NCBI RefSeq assembly: GCF_009498275.1
Contig: NZ_CP045643.1
Span: 5,022,001-5,086,000 of the forward strand
Length of the DNA: 64,000 bases
Direction of reading: 5' to 3'
DNA from: Streptomyces fagopyri
Lineage (GTDB): Bacteria; Actinomycetota; Actinomycetes; Streptomycetales; Streptomycetaceae
Of this stretch, positions 62,240 to 64,000 are shown one piece after another. Position numbers and translations under genes: made by a program. Under the pieces are notes generated by a model. It saw only the letters and a program-made list of their open reading frames with translations, was not told the origin of the DNA and ran no database searches. Position 1 is the stretch's first letter. Each line of letters starts with the position of its first letter.

Positions 62240-62477
62240 CGGGTGCACATCGAGTGGCCGCATCGCCCTTGTTTCCAGGGCGTGTTGCCTTCGGTGTGTC
62301 AGCAACGGCCATCTGCACGGGTGCAGCCTGTCGTCACCGTTCCGTCACAAGCAGTCGCCGCACGGAACCCTGCCGCTCTCCCGCCCTGTCTGCACTCACG
62401 TACCACGACCACGCGTACCGCGGGACAACAACCGACGACCGAAACCCGCGGACGAGGCGACTCAGGGGGACGACAGC

Positions 62478-63047
62478 ATGCGGCACAGCAACGGCATTCG
62501 CAGGGCGGCTCTGGCGACGACGGCGGTCACGGCCGTCGCCTTGGCGGCGACCGGCATCCTGCCCGGCACCGCCATGGCGGCGAGCACCACCACCTCGGCC
62601 CCGCCGCCCGCCTGCCCCGCCTCCGCCCTCCAGGTCAGCGCCCGGCAGGCCGCCCACCCGCCCGTCGGGACCGGGACCGGGGCGGCGGTCGTGCAGTTCA
62701 CCAACGTCTCCCGGAAGACGTGCGTCCTGAAGGGCCATCCGACGGTCGCGGGCGCCGGCAACGGCTCCCCCGCCCACAACACCCCGCTCAAGGTCACCCC
62801 CACCGGCAGGGCGGCCACCGTGACGGTCCGGCCGCACGGCAAGGCGTGGGTGAAGCTGACCTTCGTCCAGGTCCAGGGGGAGGGCGACGGCTACTGCGTG
62901 TCGGGCAAGACCCCGGCGGTGTATCCGACGATGGTCATCGGGCTGCCGCACTCCGGGAAGCACCAGGTCGCCCTGAACGACGGGTGGTGGGCCGAGTGCG
63001 ACAACAAGGTGACCGTCACCCCGGTCTCGGCGGTCAAGCCTTCCTGA
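62478..63047 (+). CDS. secreted DUF4232 protein
   Basis: The 189 residues have a signal peptide (1-34, ending AMA) and a DUF4232 immunoglobulin-like domain (VVQFTNVSRKTCVLKGHPTV, then VLNDGWWAEC-like ending). Four cysteines in the mature part could form two disulfides. GGGGGACGACAGC precedes ATG 62478. DUF4232 proteins are common extracellular proteins of actinobacteria without a known role. It lies inside the element bounded by the gpmA-end repeats. Confidence 0.88.
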   Translation: MRHSNGIRRAALATTAVTAVALAATGILPGTAMAASTTTSAPPPACPASALQVSARQAAHPPVGTGTGAAVVQFTNVSRKTCVLKGHPTVAGAGNGSPAHNTPLKVTPTGRAATVTVRPHGKAWVKLTFVQVQGEGDGYCVSGKTPAVYPTMVIGLPHSGKHQVALNDGWWAECDNKVTVTPVSAVKPS

Positions 63048-63273
63048 CCCCCCGTCCCCACAAAACGAGCAGCCTGCATGACGATCGCGCTGAGGTTCCG
63101 ACGGGGCGTGTCGAAGGTGCCGACTCTCGGTCGAGCGGGCTGAAGCTGGGCCGTCTCTGGGCCGTCCGAGGTTGCTCAACAGCGGCCGAGGACGACCAAC
63201 GACGACCACCAGGCGCACGAGCCCACCGCCCCTGAGCAGGGAAGCAGCAGGTCACCAAGATCTCCGGCAAGAC

Positions 63274-63295
63274 CCAGGGCAAGAAGAAGTAGGTT
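63274..63295. other. attachment-site-like sequence, duplicate of the gpmA end (copy 3)
   Basis: These 22 bases are identical to 59475-59496, including the last gpmA codons and stop. They are followed by a hairpin and an integrase 3' end, as in copies 1 and 2. This is the expected far junction of an element inserted into gpmA. Confidence 0.7.
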
Positions 63296-63304
63296 CCGTG
63301 ATCG

Positions 63305-63345
63305 CGCCTCCGACCTGCGTTAACTGCGCAGATCGGAGGCGTTTT
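63305..63345 (+). terminator. hairpin with T-run after copy 3
   Basis: A 15-bp stem with one mismatch (CGCCTCCGACCTGCG and CGCAGATCGGAGGCG) has a 7-base loop, then TTTT. It is the counterpart of the gpmA terminator, carried along with the duplicated end. Confidence 0.85.
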
Positions 63346-63370
63346 CATGCTGTGGAACCTCCCTGGAACC

Positions 63371-63548
63371 TCAGTCGGTGTGATCTTGCGGCCGGAGGGT
63401 CTTCCGGGCCCGGGCCCGGGCCAGGCTGCTCGGCATGAGGTGTGCGTACACCTTCGGCGTCAGCCCCGGATCGGAGTGCCCCAGGTGCTCACCGACTGCC
63501 TTGATGCTCTCTCCTGCGTCCGACAGAACCGACGTGCGGAAGTGCGGG
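63371..63548 (-). pseudogene. tyrosine integrase 3' end (remnant 3)
   Basis: One continuous frame reads HFRTSVLSDAGESIKAVGEH, LGHSDPGLTPKVYAHLMPSS and RARKTLRPQDHTD. It retains the late His and the Tyr but lacks everything before box II. It abuts an unrelated small ORF at 63550, so the deletion endpoint is sharp. Confidence 0.85.
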
Positions 63549-63549
63549 C

Positions 63550-63684
63550 ATGTCGAAGAGCGATGACTACGCGAGAAACAGTGTGAGACTGACCATATGG
63601 GGAGCCCTTGCCGGGTTGGCCGTCGGCTTCGCGATTCCGGTGTTCATATTCGTGGCCTTCCTGCTGGATGAGTGGCGGTACTAG
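63550..63684 (+). CDS. 44-residue single-helix membrane peptide
   Basis: The peptide starts MSKSDDYARNSVRLTIWG and has one long hydrophobic helix (ALAGLAVGFAIPVFIFVAFLL) and a short charged end DEWRY. A GAAGTG-like ribosome-binding site lies 8-9 bases upstream. It begins right where the integrase remnant ends. Function unknown. Confidence 0.55.
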   Translation: MSKSDDYARNSVRLTIWGALAGLAVGFAIPVFIFVAFLLDEWRY

Positions 63685-63807
63685 CAAGGCGATCCGGGCC
63701 CTCTCCGGGTCCTCCCAGGGCGGCCAACGCTGACAGGCAACGACGGCCGATGACCGCTCGAAAACGAGTCAGTTGGGGCGCGCACTCCGCCGGCCAGGGA
63801 CTCCGGC

Positions 63808-64000
63808 TCACCTCAGGAAGTCCGGCTCCGGCTGCTCCCTCGCCTCCGCCTGTGCTCCCGCAGCGCGCAGGGCCGTGACTGCCGCCTCGGCGGCTTCTTC
63901 AGGTATGCCGTCGAGAATTGTCGCGGGTACCCGCGTTGCCAGGACCTTGCTGCGCCAGAGACTCAGCCCGGTCAGCCGTCGTACGACCTGAGCGACGTCC
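63808..64000 (-). CDS. protein with ribosomal L7/L12 C-terminal-like domain, 5' partial
   Basis: The minus-strand frame entering from the window edge encodes VAQVVRRLTGLSLWRSKVLA, then ILDGIPEEAAEAAVTALRAA and a short tail. This is the L7/L12 C-terminal (ClpS-like) pattern, with the VxxVxxxTGLxLxxAK motif partly changed (SLWRSK). It is likely a stand-alone paralogue of L7/L12 rather than the ribosomal protein. It probably belongs to the chromosome beyond the integrated element. Confidence 0.7.
   Translation of the reverse strand, partial: DVAQVVRRLTGLSLWRSKVLATRVPATILDGIPEEAAEAAVTALRAAGAQAEAREQPEPDFLR

Noticed and set aside
61577..62305. Minus-strand frame over the island membrane gene
   Set aside because: Arg/Ser/Pro-rich composition and no ribosome-binding site; the plus-strand frame gives a sensible membrane protein.

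Overview
The window is very GC-rich chromosomal DNA of a Streptomyces or close relative. The evidence is third-position G/C bias, frequent GTG starts, ATGA/GTGA coupled overlaps, mycothiol genes (mshD, mshA), glnR, nur, rsiG, and a devE/devA/devB block. As far as I recall, the gene order follows the S. coelicolor SCO4150-SCO4207 region, including glnR, nur, devE, devA-devB, mshA and gpm. That comparison is from memory, not a search. No rRNA, tRNA or CRISPR array was recognised.

Layout. 0-10.7 kb: membrane proteins with repeat-rich spacers, mycothiol synthase, a secreted 5'-nucleotidase, a DUF2993 protein, two tiny basic peptides ahead of an ABC exporter, and a lipoprotein. 10.8-14.7 kb: a two-component system, a small conserved-looking ORF and a membrane-anchored HtrA-like protease. 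15-20.2 kb: a secreted trypsin-like protease with FG-GAP repeats, a LacI regulator, GlnR and an alpha/beta hydrolase. 20.3-25.5 kb: a MoaD-like protein, a second DUF2993 protein, and a sulfurtransferase-sseC operon behind a cysteine-coding leader peptide. 25.5-28.5 kb: three translationally coupled single-pass membrane proteins of unknown function. 28.6-35.5 kb: nitrobindin, a receiver domain with an internal deletion, Nur, YgfZ, D-aminoacyl-tRNA deacylase, RsiG (both c-di-GMP motifs intact), asparaginase and an Eis-like acetyltransferase.

35.8-44 kb is the most unusual region. Three modules follow each other. In each, a 61-62 residue two-helix membrane protein diverges from a GntR/DevA-type regulator whose GTG start lies exactly 6 nt after a -10-like hexamer. 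The first two modules share operators at identical spacing (AGTTGG-N3-CCAACT, 48 nt, CAACT-N17-AGTTG). They are followed by the HAD phosphatase DevB, a double aminoglycoside-phosphotransferase-fold protein, and a membrane-anchored protein whose soluble part resembles the regulators' ligand domain. This could be a kinase/phosphatase-controlled small-molecule signalling system tied to development; that reading is inference.

44-59.5 kb: a nitroreductase-hemerythrin fusion, an XRE regulator, an HbhA-like protein and a DUF2516 protein (the Rv0474-0476 order), a PP2C/receiver fusion, an NlpC/P60 hydrolase, then mshA, ybjN and gpmA. An extra block (beta-helix protein, AraC regulator, DUF2000 protein, MFS transporter) sits between ybjN and gpmA. 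Two exact DnaA boxes lie upstream of mshA.

59.5-63.6 kb: decayed integrative elements at the 3' end of gpmA. A 22-bp copy of the gpmA end recurs at 63.27 kb and a weaker copy at 60.52 kb. Each copy is followed by a hairpin and a degenerate tyrosine-integrase 3' end. Cargo is an A/T-richer Sel1-repeat gene, small membrane proteins and a DUF4232 secreted protein. The window ends in a gene with an L7/L12 C-terminal-like domain.
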